From the NCBI GenBank assembly GCA_036961295.1, contig JBALVX010000003.1:28215-92214 (forward strand): a stretch of 64,000 nucleotides of DNA, written 5' to 3'. Position 1 is the stretch's first letter, and the number at the start of each line of letters is the position of its first letter. The stretch is from JAGPUQ01 sp036961295. Its GTDB lineage: Bacteria > Pseudomonadota > Gammaproteobacteria > Pseudomonadales > Porticoccaceae. Made by a program: the position numbers and the translations under genes. Under the pieces are notes generated by a model that saw nothing but the letters and a program-made list of their open reading frames with translations, was not told where the DNA came from and ran no database searches. Positions 8,453 through 17,308 of this stretch are shown here, piece after piece.

Positions 8453-9497
8453 GCACCTTGATGCCCATCTAAAGGATTCACTGGCATCGGCTTATCTGAT
8501 TACTGGCGACGAAACTCTGCTGGTTCAGGAAGCCGCCGACCAGATCCGCGCTACCGCCCGCGCCCAGGGTTTTAGCGAACGCCAAATCTATCAGGTAGAT
8601 AACCGCTATTTTGACTGGGATCCCCTGCTCGCCGAAGCCAACAGCCCATCGTTGTTCGCCGATAAAAAAATTCTCGAAGTTCGTCTCGCTACTGGCAAAC
8701 CCGGTGACGCTGGCAGCAAAGCCATTGCCGAACTCTGCGAACACCTCGCCGACGATAATTTATTGTTGGTGATTGCGCCCAAGCTGGACAAAGCGTCACT
8801 AAAAACCAAATGGGCCAAGGCGCTGGACAAGACCGGGGCTATCATTCAAATCTGGCCGGTCAATGCCGCCCAGTTACCGCGCTGGATCGATGCCCGGCTA
8901 AAACAAGCCGGAATCACCGCTAACCGCCAGGTGGTAGAAATTCTCGCCGAACGGGTTGAGGGCAATCTGCTCGCCGCCGCTCAAGAAGTAGAAAAACTCA
9001 AATTACTCGCCCCCGACGGAAAGGTCGATGCCAGCATTGTCTCTGCGGCGGTATCGGATTCTGCCCGCTACAATGTGTTTGATCTAATCGACAAAACCCT
9101 TAGCGGCGACGCTCAAGGAGCAACTCACGTCTTACGGGGTTTGCAGGAGGAAGGTGTCGAACCCATGGCGGTATTGTGGGCACTGACCCGCGAAGTGCGC
9201 ACGCTGGCCAGAAGCGCAGAGGCCGTCGCCAATGGCGTCCGCCCGGAACAAGCACTCAACCAACCCGGCGTATGGGAGCAACGCAAAACGGCTTTGCGCA
9301 AAGCGCTGCATCGAATGTCTCCCGCCCAGGCCAACTTATTACTACGCCAAATTGCCGGCACCGACCGGGCTATCAAGGGGATGCGCGAGGCATCGCCCTG
9401 GAATGAATTACTCGATGTGGTGCTGTCCCTCAGTGGTCACAACGCCGTCCACCCGCGCAATTTGCGCCTGGGCTTGAGTGATGCGCGAGATCGCTAA
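8436..9497 (+). CDS. holA: DNA polymerase III delta subunit
   Basis: A 353-residue clamp-loader subunit that opens the beta clamp. The N-terminal segment SAYLITGDETLLVQEAADQIR, the WPVNAAQLPRWIDARLKQAG middle and EVEKLKLLAPDGKVD with YNVFDLIDKTLSGD are family hallmarks. ATG at 8436 overlaps the lptE coding end by 17 bases, and this start (MPLRPEHLDAHL) agrees with relatives; an upstream TTG at 8406 would give an atypical extension. It is translationally coupled to lptE. Confidence 0.95.
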   Translation: MPLRPEHLDAHLKDSLASAYLITGDETLLVQEAADQIRATARAQGFSERQIYQVDNRYFDWDPLLAEANSPSLFADKKILEVRLATGKPGDAGSKAIAELCEHLADDNLLLVIAPKLDKASLKTKWAKALDKTGAIIQIWPVNAAQLPRWIDARLKQAGITANRQVVEILAERVEGNLLAAAQEVEKLKLLAPDGKVDASIVSAAVSDSARYNVFDLIDKTLSGDAQGATHVLRGLQEEGVEPMAVLWALTREVRTLARSAEAVANGVRPEQALNQPGVWEQRKTALRKALHRMSPAQANLLLRQIAGTDRAIKGMREASPWNELLDVVLSLSGHNAVHPRNLRLGLSDARDR

Positions 9498-9531
9498 ACT
9501 TTCTATCTGCCATACCCCTTAGGAGAACACT

Positions 9532-10548
9532 GTGATTAGCCGTGAAATCCACTTAGTGAAACGACCCAAAGCCGCGCCGGACGCCAGCCATTTCAAGCTG
9601 GTGGAAACCGAGGTGCCAGATACCCTCGAAGCCGATCAGGTATTGGTTAAAAATCTATGGATGTCGGTCGACCCCTACATGCGCCCACGGATGAACGACG
9701 TCAAAAGTTATATCCCACCCTATCAAGTTGGCGAAGTCCTAGAGGGCGGCGCAATCGGCCTCGTCATTGCCTCTAAGAACGACAAATTACCGATAGGGAC
9801 TTATGTCGAAAGCATGAATGGCTGGCGGGAGTACTTTGTGTCTGGTCGCAGGGGGCTCGGCATCCGCGACACCTCTCACGTAGCGCCACAGGACTATCTC
9901 GGCATTATGGGTATGCCGGGTATTACCGCCTACGTCGGCACTACGGTACTCGGCGCGGCTAAGGCCGGCGATACCGTTTATGTTTCCGGAGCTGCCGGTG
10001 CGGTGGGCTCTCTAGTATGCCAAATCGCCAAAGCCCTGGGATGCACTGTGATGGGCAGCGCGGGCTCTGATGAAAAAGTCGACTGGTTACTAAACAGCGC
10101 ACATATTGACGGAGCGTTTAACTATCGCAACGAAGCCAACCAAAGCGCCGCCATTGCCCAAGTATGCCCCAAAGGTATCGATTTGTTTTTTGACAACGTC
10201 GGTGGCTCGCAGCTGGATGCGGCTCTAATGAATATGAGAAAAAATGGCCGCGTGATTTTGTGCGGCAGCATCGAAAATTATAACGCCCCCTCTAAAGATC
10301 GGCAGGGTGTTAAAAACCTGTTTCGAGCGATTGCCATGGGGCTTAGCATCAAGGGCTTTATTATTTTTGACTATATGGCGGATCACCAGAAAGCCTTTGT
10401 CGAAGATATGGCTCGCTGGCGCGGAGAAGGGAAAATCCAGAATCAAGAAACCATTTTAAACGGTATAGAGCGCGCACCCGAGGCTTTTCTCGGACTGTTT
10501 TCTGGTGCCAATTTAGGCAAAATGCTGGTTAAACTCGCAGACGAATAA
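9532..10548 (+). CDS. zinc-independent NADP-dependent medium-chain reductase (CurA / leukotriene-B4 dehydrogenase type)
   Basis: A 338-residue MDR-family enoyl reductase. The LWMSVDPYMRPRM motif near 42-54, the Rossmann loop SGAAGAVGS (152-160) and the GCTVMGSAGSDEKVDWL cofactor-selectivity strand match the NADPH-dependent alkenal/one reductase group, which lacks zinc ligands. The start is GTG with AGGAG seven bases upstream. It follows holA by 34 bases and may be cotranscribed, though its role (reducing alpha,beta-unsaturated ketones or aldehydes) is unrelated. The physiological substrate is unknown. Confidence 0.9.
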   Translation: MISREIHLVKRPKAAPDASHFKLVETEVPDTLEADQVLVKNLWMSVDPYMRPRMNDVKSYIPPYQVGEVLEGGAIGLVIASKNDKLPIGTYVESMNGWREYFVSGRRGLGIRDTSHVAPQDYLGIMGMPGITAYVGTTVLGAAKAGDTVYVSGAAGAVGSLVCQIAKALGCTVMGSAGSDEKVDWLLNSAHIDGAFNYRNEANQSAAIAQVCPKGIDLFFDNVGGSQLDAALMNMRKNGRVILCGSIENYNAPSKDRQGVKNLFRAIAMGLSIKGFIIFDYMADHQKAFVEDMARWRGEGKIQNQETILNGIERAPEAFLGLFSGANLGKMLVKLADE

Positions 10549-10648
10549 ATAGTCGTTTTTATTGAATTGAATTTTTATTTAATAGAGCTTTTTTAATCGG
10601 GCTTTTTAATCGAGACTGGCTTTAAGCCTATTCAGTTTTTAGCCGTAT

Positions 10649-11413
10649 TCAATTCCGACCCTGCCAATGCGCTCGAAACTGTCTAGCCGTGCGTCCACTT
10701 TTGGAAGCGCGAGTCATGGCAAACTGTTTGGCGGCGCGATGCAATTTTTTTCGATCACCGTCAAAGTCGGCGAACAAATAATCTACAATATCCAAATACA
10801 TGCCGGTAGTGTTGGGATAAAACGACAGCCATAAGCCAAAGCGATCCGCCAGTGACAATTTTTCTTCCACGGTATCGCCGTAGTGTAATTCGCCATCGAC
10901 GATATCGACGCCCTGGTTGTCCGCTTTTTGCTCGGCAACTAAATGGCGGCGATTAGAGGTGGCGTAAATCAACACGTTTTCTGGCGGAAGCTCGATGGAT
11001 CCTTCCAGTACGCTTTTGAGATGTTTGTAGAGCGTTTCATCCGCTTCAAATGAAAGGTCATCACAAAAAATTATAAAACGTTGTGGCAGGTTTGAAATAT
11101 CATCAACGATATCCTGAAGGTCAGCGAGGTCGTCTTTATCAATTTCTATCACCCGCAAACCCGCATCGGCGTACTCGTTGAGCAGCGCTTTCACCAACGA
11201 CGACTTACCCGTGCCCCGGCTGCCCCACATCAAAGCGTTGCGCGCGGGCTCACCGCGAAGAAACTGCTCGGTATTGCGCACCAACTCGTCTTTCTGCCGA
11301 TCTATGCCCAGTAAATCTTCGAGCTGCACGCTATCAAAACGCTGTACCGCGCGCAAACTGGTTTTGCGAGAGCGCCAAACGCCAGCGCGAATGATCTGCC
11401 AGTCAATTGTCAT
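10649..11413 (-). CDS. DUF815-family AAA-type ATPase
   Basis: A 254-residue P-loop ATPase. Walker A is GSRGTGKSS (64-72) and Walker B is FIIFCDDLSF (113-122), followed by ATSNRRHLV as sensor-like strand. The combination with DELVRNTEQFLRGEPARNALMWG and DRFGLWLSFYPNTTG identifies the DUF815 family, which is widespread in proteobacteria and poorly characterised. It faces the MDR gene tail to tail with about 100 A+T-rich bases between and stands apart from the pilin genes upstream. No function is claimed beyond ATP binding. Confidence 0.9.
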   Translation of the reverse strand: MTIDWQIIRAGVWRSRKTSLRAVQRFDSVQLEDLLGIDRQKDELVRNTEQFLRGEPARNALMWGSRGTGKSSLVKALLNEYADAGLRVIEIDKDDLADLQDIVDDISNLPQRFIIFCDDLSFEADETLYKHLKSVLEGSIELPPENVLIYATSNRRHLVAEQKADNQGVDIVDGELHYGDTVEEKLSLADRFGLWLSFYPNTTGMYLDIVDYLFADFDGDRKKLHRAAKQFAMTRASKSGRTARQFRAHWQGRN

Positions 11414-11545
11414 CGACTGTCCCTATTTGAAAAACGTGAATTTTTATTTTGGATCGAAATACAACAACGACGTGCTTTGAAGTAGAGTTTTTAAATAACA
11501 CAGACCAAGTAAGAAAATTTATCGTGGGCCTCCGTCGTTTTCCCT

Positions 11546-11989
11546 TTAACGGCAACTGCTAGGCAAAAAATTAGTCACAATTCCATTAACCGATGCGGCC
11601 TGGCAGGTCCAGTCAAAACCAGATTCGCTGGCTGTCGGCACTAACTGCAGCAGGTTGTCAGTCCCTAATTGAGGGAGATTTAACTCAACAGTTATAGTAC
11701 CTGCGCTTGGGTCACTACCGATGCTGACACCCGTTACCGTTTGACGAGCATAATCTGTCGAAGGGCCAAGGCCGGCTTCGAGATTAGTAACAGGAAATGT
11801 ACTATTACTTACATAAAAGGCCATCACATCTGTTTTTGCAGCAGACATCATCCCGACTCCCTCACTCACCTTTGCCCGCGTCGTGTAATTCACATAAGCC
11901 GGCAACGCGACCGCAGCCAAGATGCTGATAACTGCCAGTACAACCATCAGCTCAACCATCGTAAACCCCTTCAGACTATTTGACTTCAT
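11546..11989 (-). CDS. type IV pilin (PilA/PilE-like major or minor pilin)
   Basis: A 147-residue prepilin. The leader MKSNSLKG is cut before F+1, with E+5 in FTMVELMVVLAVISILAAVALPAY, the classic assembly helix. A pair of cysteines (WTCQA and the terminal SSCR) forms the usual C-terminal disulfide loop. I chose ATG at 11989, eight bases after GGGAG; another ATG at 11995 is too close to the ribosome site. The start lies inside the end of the HAMP gene, so the two are translationally coupled. No other pilus gene is nearby. Confidence 0.88.
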   Translation of the reverse strand: MKSNSLKGFTMVELMVVLAVISILAAVALPAYVNYTTRAKVSEGVGMMSAAKTDVMAFYVSNSTFPVTNLEAGLGPSTDYARQTVTGVSIGSDPSAGTITVELNLPQLGTDNLLQLVPTASESGFDWTCQAASVNGIVTNFLPSSCR

Positions 11990-12500
11990 CCTCATTGCTC
12001 CCTGCCAAGGTAAACTCCTTAAGTATGTCCTGCAAATCCGTAATAGCGTTCTGTATTTCTGGGGAGTCGGCACTACAGGCTCGCACTGCACCAACTTTCT
12101 GTTGAATGCACAATAATCTATCCCTGGTCGCAGAAATCGCCCTGTTTATCGATTCGGCAATCTCTTTAAATTCGTCTTTCTCTCTAAGCGCCAGATGAGC
12201 CGTTAAATCACCCCGTTCAATTTTTTCCAGCGCCAGACTGAATGCGTAAACAGGGCCCACCACACGATGAGACAAACGAAGTGATATAAACCATACCGAG
12301 ACAAACAATACAATCTCAGTAATCGCAATGACAATAACCCCTTTTTGCGTAACGTTGATATCGACGCCTATCAATTGGGGCGCTAACACACTGGCAATCA
12401 ACAGGAGGTTAATAGTCAGTATTATTAAGCTGACCAACAATTTCGCCAAACGAAATTGATATTCTGTATTGATAACGATTTTTTTTCTATTATTTTCCAT
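11976..12500 (-). CDS. two-helix membrane protein with a HAMP domain and no output domain
   Basis: A 174-residue protein with transmembrane helices at about 19-42 and 52-75. A HAMP segment follows (HRVVGPVYAFSLALEKIERGDLTAHLALREKDEFKEIAESIN, about 79-120) and then a short helical tail. There is no methyl-accepting, kinase or GGDEF domain. Its 3' end overlaps the pilin gene, so the pair is expected to be made together. It may sense or anchor something at the pilus base, but that is inference from position only. It is preceded by a 313-base region with conserved-looking hairpins. Confidence 0.75.
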   Translation of the reverse strand: MENNRKKIVINTEYQFRLAKLLVSLIILTINLLLIASVLAPQLIGVDINVTQKGVIVIAITEIVLFVSVWFISLRLSHRVVGPVYAFSLALEKIERGDLTAHLALREKDEFKEIAESINRAISATRDRLLCIQQKVGAVRACSADSPEIQNAITDLQDILKEFTLAGSNEDEVK

Positions 12501-12813
12501 ATCTATCCGCTCTTGATCACTGCTGGGTTAGAGTTCTTTCTCCCCCACCACACCGATATCCCCTTAGAGGGCGATTGCACCTAAATATAACCTAGCTAAC
12601 GGCGAAACCCCGCCGATAGCGGATAGAATAAACGTCTCCTTTGGTTGAGGCAAGCTCCTTTCCTGGGCGGTCGCTCTCGGCCCACCTGAGGATTAGTAGC
12701 CTCGCTTCACGAAAAGCTCCCATGAGCCTGACGGTTAGTTCGATCACAGGCATTGAAAGCTGGCAATTTCTGTATTTTCAGAGGGATACGCTTTGCTTTG
12801 TAAAGCCTGGTAA
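12501..12813 (-). other. 313-base non-coding region upstream of the HAMP-pilin pair, rich in hairpins
   Basis: No convincing gene. Read on the minus strand it holds GAGG-N8-CCTC, then GGTGGGCC...CCGCCC, and later CGGCG-GGGTTT-CGCCG inside a longer palindrome (CTAACGGCG at 12596-12604 with CGCCGATAG at 12611-12619). A leader RNA or riboswitch for the downstream pair is possible. I compared it by eye with the c-di-GMP-I, c-di-GMP-II, glycine, FMN and TPP consensus and found no fit. Confidence 0.3.
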
Positions 12814-13200
12814 CTAATTTGGTAATATCGCTCCGTGCAAAAGTCGCCGCCAGATAAAAATACCTAGACAACCCAAGCCAAGCCCCAGGGTATTCGCCAC
12901 TACGTCCCAAAGTTCCATAAATCGATAGCCAGTGAGCTGTTGTAATATTTCGATCACCACACCGTAACAAAGCAGCCCTACAAACAAGGGCCACCGAAAT
13001 ACCAACCCCGGAAATGATAGCCAGCCCAGGGTGTATAACACCGCATAGCTGGCGGCGTGCATCATTTTATCCTGGCCGGGAAACCACATGTCGCCCGTAA
13101 CCGGAAGCAGTGCCAGGCCTGTCGCGGTCACCAGTAATGAGGTAAAACATGCTCGCCACATCCACCTTAATCGATCTTTTTTTAACGCTGTCAAAATCAC
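12814..13200 (-). CDS. VanZ-like family membrane protein
   Basis: A 128-residue protein with four hydrophobic helices. The pattern PGQDKMMHAASYAVLYTLG, E-I-LQQLTGYRFMELWDVVANTLGLGLG matches the VanZ-like family: D-K-x-x-H in the first loop, E/Q in the third helix and the D-x-x-x-N-x-x-G motif. Vancomycin-linked VanZ gave the family its name, but most bacterial members have no known role. Single gene, ATG at 13200; no operon partner can be seen. Confidence 0.8.
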   Translation of the reverse strand: MILTALKKDRLRWMWRACFTSLLVTATGLALLPVTGDMWFPGQDKMMHAASYAVLYTLGWLSFPGLVFRWPLFVGLLCYGVVIEILQQLTGYRFMELWDVVANTLGLGLGCLGIFIWRRLLHGAILPN

Positions 13201-13420
13201 TCGGTCCTTATAAAATTATTAATCCAGGTAGCAGTGTAACGCTCTATTCACAGATAAACCCTGGCAAACAAGGTCAACAGATTTCCATGATTGATCACTA
13301 GTCCAGAAATTGGTAATCTGCGCGAGCTTAGCATTTACTCATTGGCTGATTAATGACTCTGGATCGGCGCTCAATATTAAGTGTTACTGTAATAAATACT
13401 AAACTATAAAAGAGGTTGTT

Positions 13421-14959
13421 ATGGATCAGGGCTTAGGATATTGGACGACCAAACGGGAGATGATCTCCGGTAACCGACTAGCAATTGTTAACCGCCATCG
13501 CCGTTTCACTTACAAAGAATTTAATCGCCGCTGCAATCGGCTGGCTAATGCCTTGCGCGACAGCGGTGTGCGCCCCGGTGACCGGGTGTCTTCGTTACTG
13601 CAAAATGGTAACGAACAATTAGAGCTGATCTTTGCCGTTGCCAAGCTAGGCGCGATTTTTCTGCCCATCAATTTTCGCCTTACGGTACCGGAAATCGAAT
13701 ACATCATTCAAGATTCTGGCGCGCGCACCTTCTTTTATCACGCCGAATTTGCCCACCTTACGGAAGGTCTGCAAAAGGTCGTACACTTTGATACCGTTGT
13801 CTACTGTGGCCGCAGCAGCACCTGCGATGACGACGCCGAATACGAAGGCCTATTGGCCGCTGCCTCGGACGAGGAAATTAACGCCACCGTAAATCCCGAC
13901 GATGTCGCCTTACTTATGTACACCTCCGGCACCACGGGTCGCCCTAAAGGCGCGATGCTCACCCACGCCAACCATGCTTGGAACGTTTTTCACACCACTC
14001 AGCGCCTGCCGATTCAGGCCGACACCGTTGCTCTCGGCGTAGCGCCGATGTTCCATATCGGTGGCACCAGTGTCACCGTATTGCCGACGCTATTTCAGGG
14101 CGGTACTGTAGTGACCCTGCCCGAGTTCGATGCAGTCAAAGTGCTGGAAGCCACCGAGCAGGAAAAAATTACCGCATTGTTCTGCGTGCCGTCGATGTGG
14201 CAAATGATTGTCGAGGAACTGGAGAACAAAAAATACGACTTAACTTCGGTCGAGTTTTTAATGACCGGTGCTGCGCCCACACCCATGAGTATCTTGAAAT
14301 ACTTCCAGTCCCGAGATTTGCCGATTTACGAAGGCTTCGGTATGACCGAGTTAGCCCCTCTGGTATCCATCCTCGATAAATGGGACTGTGAACGCAAAAA
14401 TGGCTCTGTTGGCTATCCGGCCTTCCATGTGGATGTCCGCATTATCGATGACAACGGTCAAGACATGCCCGCCACCGAGATCGGTGAGATTCTCTGCCGT
14501 GGCCCCAACATGATGAAGGGCTACTGGAACAAACCGGAAGCGACTGCGGAGGCGTTGCGCGGCGGCTGGTACCACTCCGGTGATTTAGGCTACCTCGACG
14601 ACGAGGGCTATCTCTATGTCGTCGATCGCAAAAAAGACATGATTATCAGCGGTGGTGAAAATGTTTATCCGGCGGAATTGGAGCAGGCCATCTACGGGCA
14701 CGAAGCCGTTGCCGAAGTGGCGGTGATCGGTATTCCCCATGAAAAATGGCAAGAGGTTCCCGCCGCCTGCATCGTGCTGAAAGAAGGCGCGAGTATGACT
14801 GAGGATGAGTTAATCGAATTCTGCAGTGAATGCCTGGCGCGATTTAAAGTACCCAAAACCGCTTTTTTTATGGACGAGCTACCCAAATCTGGAGCCGGTA
14901 AAATTCTAAAAACAGAATTGCGCAAAATGCACGGGGGTATTACCGTAGCGGCAAAGTAG
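13421..14959 (+). CDS. acyl-CoA synthetase / AMP-dependent ligase
   Basis: A 512-residue class I adenylate-forming enzyme. The ATP loop MYTSGTTGRPKG lies at 166-177, the A5 motif YEGFGMTE in the middle, then the A7/A8 motifs WYHSGDLGYLDDEGYLYVVDRKKDMIISGGENVYP, and the A10 lysine in KSGAGKILK near the C-terminus. It activates a carboxylic acid as its CoA thioester; chain length and substrate cannot be told, and fatty acid or aromatic acid are both possible. AGAGG lies six bases before the ATG. Single gene ended by a bidirectional terminator. Confidence 0.93.
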   Translation: MDQGLGYWTTKREMISGNRLAIVNRHRRFTYKEFNRRCNRLANALRDSGVRPGDRVSSLLQNGNEQLELIFAVAKLGAIFLPINFRLTVPEIEYIIQDSGARTFFYHAEFAHLTEGLQKVVHFDTVVYCGRSSTCDDDAEYEGLLAAASDEEINATVNPDDVALLMYTSGTTGRPKGAMLTHANHAWNVFHTTQRLPIQADTVALGVAPMFHIGGTSVTVLPTLFQGGTVVTLPEFDAVKVLEATEQEKITALFCVPSMWQMIVEELENKKYDLTSVEFLMTGAAPTPMSILKYFQSRDLPIYEGFGMTELAPLVSILDKWDCERKNGSVGYPAFHVDVRIIDDNGQDMPATEIGEILCRGPNMMKGYWNKPEATAEALRGGWYHSGDLGYLDDEGYLYVVDRKKDMIISGGENVYPAELEQAIYGHEAVAEVAVIGIPHEKWQEVPAACIVLKEGASMTEDELIEFCSECLARFKVPKTAFFMDELPKSGAGKILKTELRKMHGGITVAAK

Positions 14960-14990
14960 CCCGCCAAGTCGCAATCAAACCTCCAAATAT

Positions 14991-15020
14991 AAAAAAGGGC
15001 ACGCCGTGACGTGCCCCTTT
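14991..15020. terminator. bidirectional intrinsic terminator
   Basis: A stem GGGCACG / CGTGCCC with loop CCGTGA is flanked by A6 on the left and T-rich sequence on the right. It can therefore stop both the acyl-CoA synthetase (plus) and the aminotransferase (minus), which converge here. Confidence 0.85.
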
Positions 15021-15063
15021 TATTTATTTGTTTATTTGTTTATTTGTTTATTTATTTGTTTAA
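15019..15063. repeat. TTTATTTG low-complexity tandem repeat
   Basis: About 45 bases made of TTTATTTG/TTTA units directly after the terminator and before the 3' end of the convergent aminotransferase gene. It lies outside coding sequence, and nothing suggests a regulatory role. Confidence 0.8.
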
Positions 15064-15116
15064 AGCCACCTGGCAGTCGTGTCTATTTTATTACTCTGTC
15101 TAGCTCAACACTTTAC

Positions 15117-16310
15117 CTATTTCAACACACGGGCCAGGGCATCAGCCACGTAATCTACATTAGCGAGAGAAACCCCTGCCATATTAGTGCGGCTGGAGCC
15201 CACAATATAAATACCGTATTCGGTTTTTAAGCGCGTAATTTCGTCTTTTGAAATACCGAGAAACGAAAACATACCGTGTTGAGATTCGATAAAGGAAAAA
15301 TCTCTATCCACCCCCTCGTCACGCAATTTTTTCACTAACAAATGGCGCGTATCGTTGATGCGATCACGCATCATCCCCAGCTCTGACTGCCAACTGTCCT
15401 GCAACGCCGAATTATTTAAAATTTCGGCAACAATCGCGCCACCGTGGGAGGGCGGCATAGAATACATACCCCGCACGATATTATTAACGTGGCTAATGGC
15501 CGTGCTGGCGCTGCTGCTATTGGTGCCGACGATAGAAAGACTACCCACTCGCTCCCGGTACAGACCAAAATTTTTGGAACAAGAACTAGCCACAATCACT
15601 TCAGGCAAACGCTCGGCCATTAAACGCGCACCGTAAGCGTCTTCGGCCAAGCCCACACCCAAACCTTGGTAAGCCAGATCAATAAACGGTAAAAAGCCTT
15701 TTTGTTCTGCCAGCTCGGTGACCGCACGCCACTGCTCCGGCGATAGATCGGCTCCGGAAGGGTTGTGACAACAACCGTGCAACAGCACCACGTCCGCCGC
15801 ACTGGTTTGCTCCAACGCGCTCATCATGGCATCGAATGTCAGCTTGCTGGTGACACGATCGTAGTAGGGGTACTGCTCAATTTTCAGCCCGGCATTACCC
15901 AGCAGGGGAAGATGATTAGCCCAGGTGGGATCACCCACCCAAATCCGAGTTTTTGGCTCGCTACGCATCAATAATTCAGCGCCCACTCTAAGCGCACCGC
16001 AGCCACCGGGTGTTAATACCGTTGCCACGCGATTTGACTGCAAAGCCGGATGGGATTCGCCAAAAATCAGCTTTTTAATGGCCTCGTTAAACTCCGGCAT
16101 TCCCGCCGGGCCGATATAACTTTTAGTGTCTTCGCCGGCAAAAACATGCTGCTCAGCGGTTTTTACCGCAGCCATAATAGGGGTAAGCCCAACTTCATTT
16201 TTATAAACCCCAACACCGAGATCAACTTTGTTGGGATTGGGGTCGTTCCTGAATTCCGCCATTAGGCCCAGAATCGGATCGGAGGGAAGTATATCCAGTG
16301 AGGAAAACAT
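15117..16310 (-). CDS. aspartate/aromatic aminotransferase, class I
   Basis: A 397-residue PLP enzyme of the AspC/TyrB group. Visible are VDLGVGVYKNEVGLTPIM near the start, CHNPSGADL (181-189), PLP-contact D211 in PFIDLAYQGLG, the Schiff-base lysine K246 in SSCSKNFGLYRERVG and the substrate-binding FSFLG segment near the end. It transfers amino groups between aspartate or aromatic amino acids and 2-oxoglutarate. Sequence alone does not separate AspC from TyrB (the PIM after GLT is common in both), so no symbol is given. Single gene. Confidence 0.94.
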   Translation of the reverse strand: MFSSLDILPSDPILGLMAEFRNDPNPNKVDLGVGVYKNEVGLTPIMAAVKTAEQHVFAGEDTKSYIGPAGMPEFNEAIKKLIFGESHPALQSNRVATVLTPGGCGALRVGAELLMRSEPKTRIWVGDPTWANHLPLLGNAGLKIEQYPYYDRVTSKLTFDAMMSALEQTSAADVVLLHGCCHNPSGADLSPEQWRAVTELAEQKGFLPFIDLAYQGLGVGLAEDAYGARLMAERLPEVIVASSCSKNFGLYRERVGSLSIVGTNSSSASTAISHVNNIVRGMYSMPPSHGGAIVAEILNNSALQDSWQSELGMMRDRINDTRHLLVKKLRDEGVDRDFSFIESQHGMFSFLGISKDEITRLKTEYGIYIVGSSRTNMAGVSLANVDYVADALARVLK

Positions 16311-16563
16311 AGTGGTCTCGTTAGTATCGCGCCTATTAATATAGCGCCTAATAGCATCACACCTAAAAAGGCTCAGCTCTGAATCACAGAGAATAAATTA
16401 CAGAAAAAGCGGGGTATATTGTATATCTAAAACATTTTTTGGTAGAGCTTATTCACACCTAAGGCAAAAAAAATATCGGCAATTGCTTTTTGTGCGCATG
16501 TACACCGACCTGTTTACCCTAACCCTTGCTCAAGCTGCTCACCTAAATCCTTGTTCACGCTAC

Positions 16564-17301
16564 TTACTTAAATCGTTGTTCAAGCCCGGCAAGCCGCTGG
16601 GGCGTACCCACATCACACCAGTAGCCGTCGAACACTTCGCCTGTCACTCGATCCCGATCGATGGCTAACTGCAAGGCATCACGCAGAGGGAATACCGGCT
16701 GACCCTTATCCCTCTCTTGGGTATGGACCTGGCTCTGAACCTGACTCTGAACAAAGTCTGCGATCAACGCGGGGTTGATCACACTGATGCCACTGAAGGT
16801 GAAAGAATCACCCCTGTCACCACGCAGACTAACCCCCTTTTCGCCATGCTTAGCATTACCATCCAGGCAATAATCTCCTGCCGGATGATGTTCAGGGTTG
16901 AGCACCAGCACCAAATGGACATCGCGCTCTGCACCCAACACAAAATCCGACAATTGCGTGAAAGGGTAATCGCTCCAGATATCGCCATTCACCAGCACAA
17001 AGGGCTCCTCACCCAACAAGGGTAGTGCTTTGTAGATACCACCCCCCGTCTCCAGAGGCTGTAGCTCCCGCGACCAGTGAATCGACACACCAAACTCACT
17101 GCCATCACCCAGGTGTTGCTCTATCTGCTCTCCCAGCCAGGCGGTGTTAATCACTAACTCGCGAATACCCGCCTCAGCCAGGCGTTCTACGTGATATTGA
17201 ATCAGGGGTTTGCCGTTGACGGGCACCATCGGCTTGGGCAGCGTGTCGGTTAATGGCCGCAAACGCTTGCCAAAGCCCGCCGCCAGGATCATCGCTTTCA
17301 T
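16564..17301 (-). CDS. murU: N-acetylmuramate-1-phosphate uridylyltransferase
   Basis: A 245-residue nucleotidyltransferase. The signature MKAMILAAGFGKRLRPLTD with LPKPMVPVNGKPLI, and VNGDIWSDYPF as metal site, match MurU. MurU forms UDP-MurNAc in the cell-wall recycling route that bypasses de novo, fosfomycin-sensitive synthesis. ATG at 17301 starts exactly at this signature; an in-frame upstream start would run into amgK. It follows amgK by seven bases, the standard pair. A short in-frame duplication (QSQVQSQV, near residue 200) lies in a variable loop. Confidence 0.92.
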   Translation of the reverse strand: MKAMILAAGFGKRLRPLTDTLPKPMVPVNGKPLIQYHVERLAEAGIRELVINTAWLGEQIEQHLGDGSEFGVSIHWSRELQPLETGGGIYKALPLLGEEPFVLVNGDIWSDYPFTQLSDFVLGAERDVHLVLVLNPEHHPAGDYCLDGNAKHGEKGVSLRGDRGDSFTFSGISVINPALIADFVQSQVQSQVHTQERDKGQPVFPLRDALQLAIDRDRVTGEVFDGYWCDVGTPQRLAGLEQRFK

Positions 17302-17308
17302 AAGGCCT

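Noticed and set aside
12590..12625. Integron attC site (CTAAC ... GTTAG around a hairpin)
   Set aside because: Core heptamers do not fit RYYYAAC/GTTRRRY, and no integrase or cassette array is present.
12560..12740. A c-di-GMP-I (GEMM) riboswitch before the HAMP-pilin pair
   Set aside because: Only a CGGGGTTT-like piece resembles the consensus; the conserved CACGCACAGGGCAAACC and ACGCAAAGC parts are absent.
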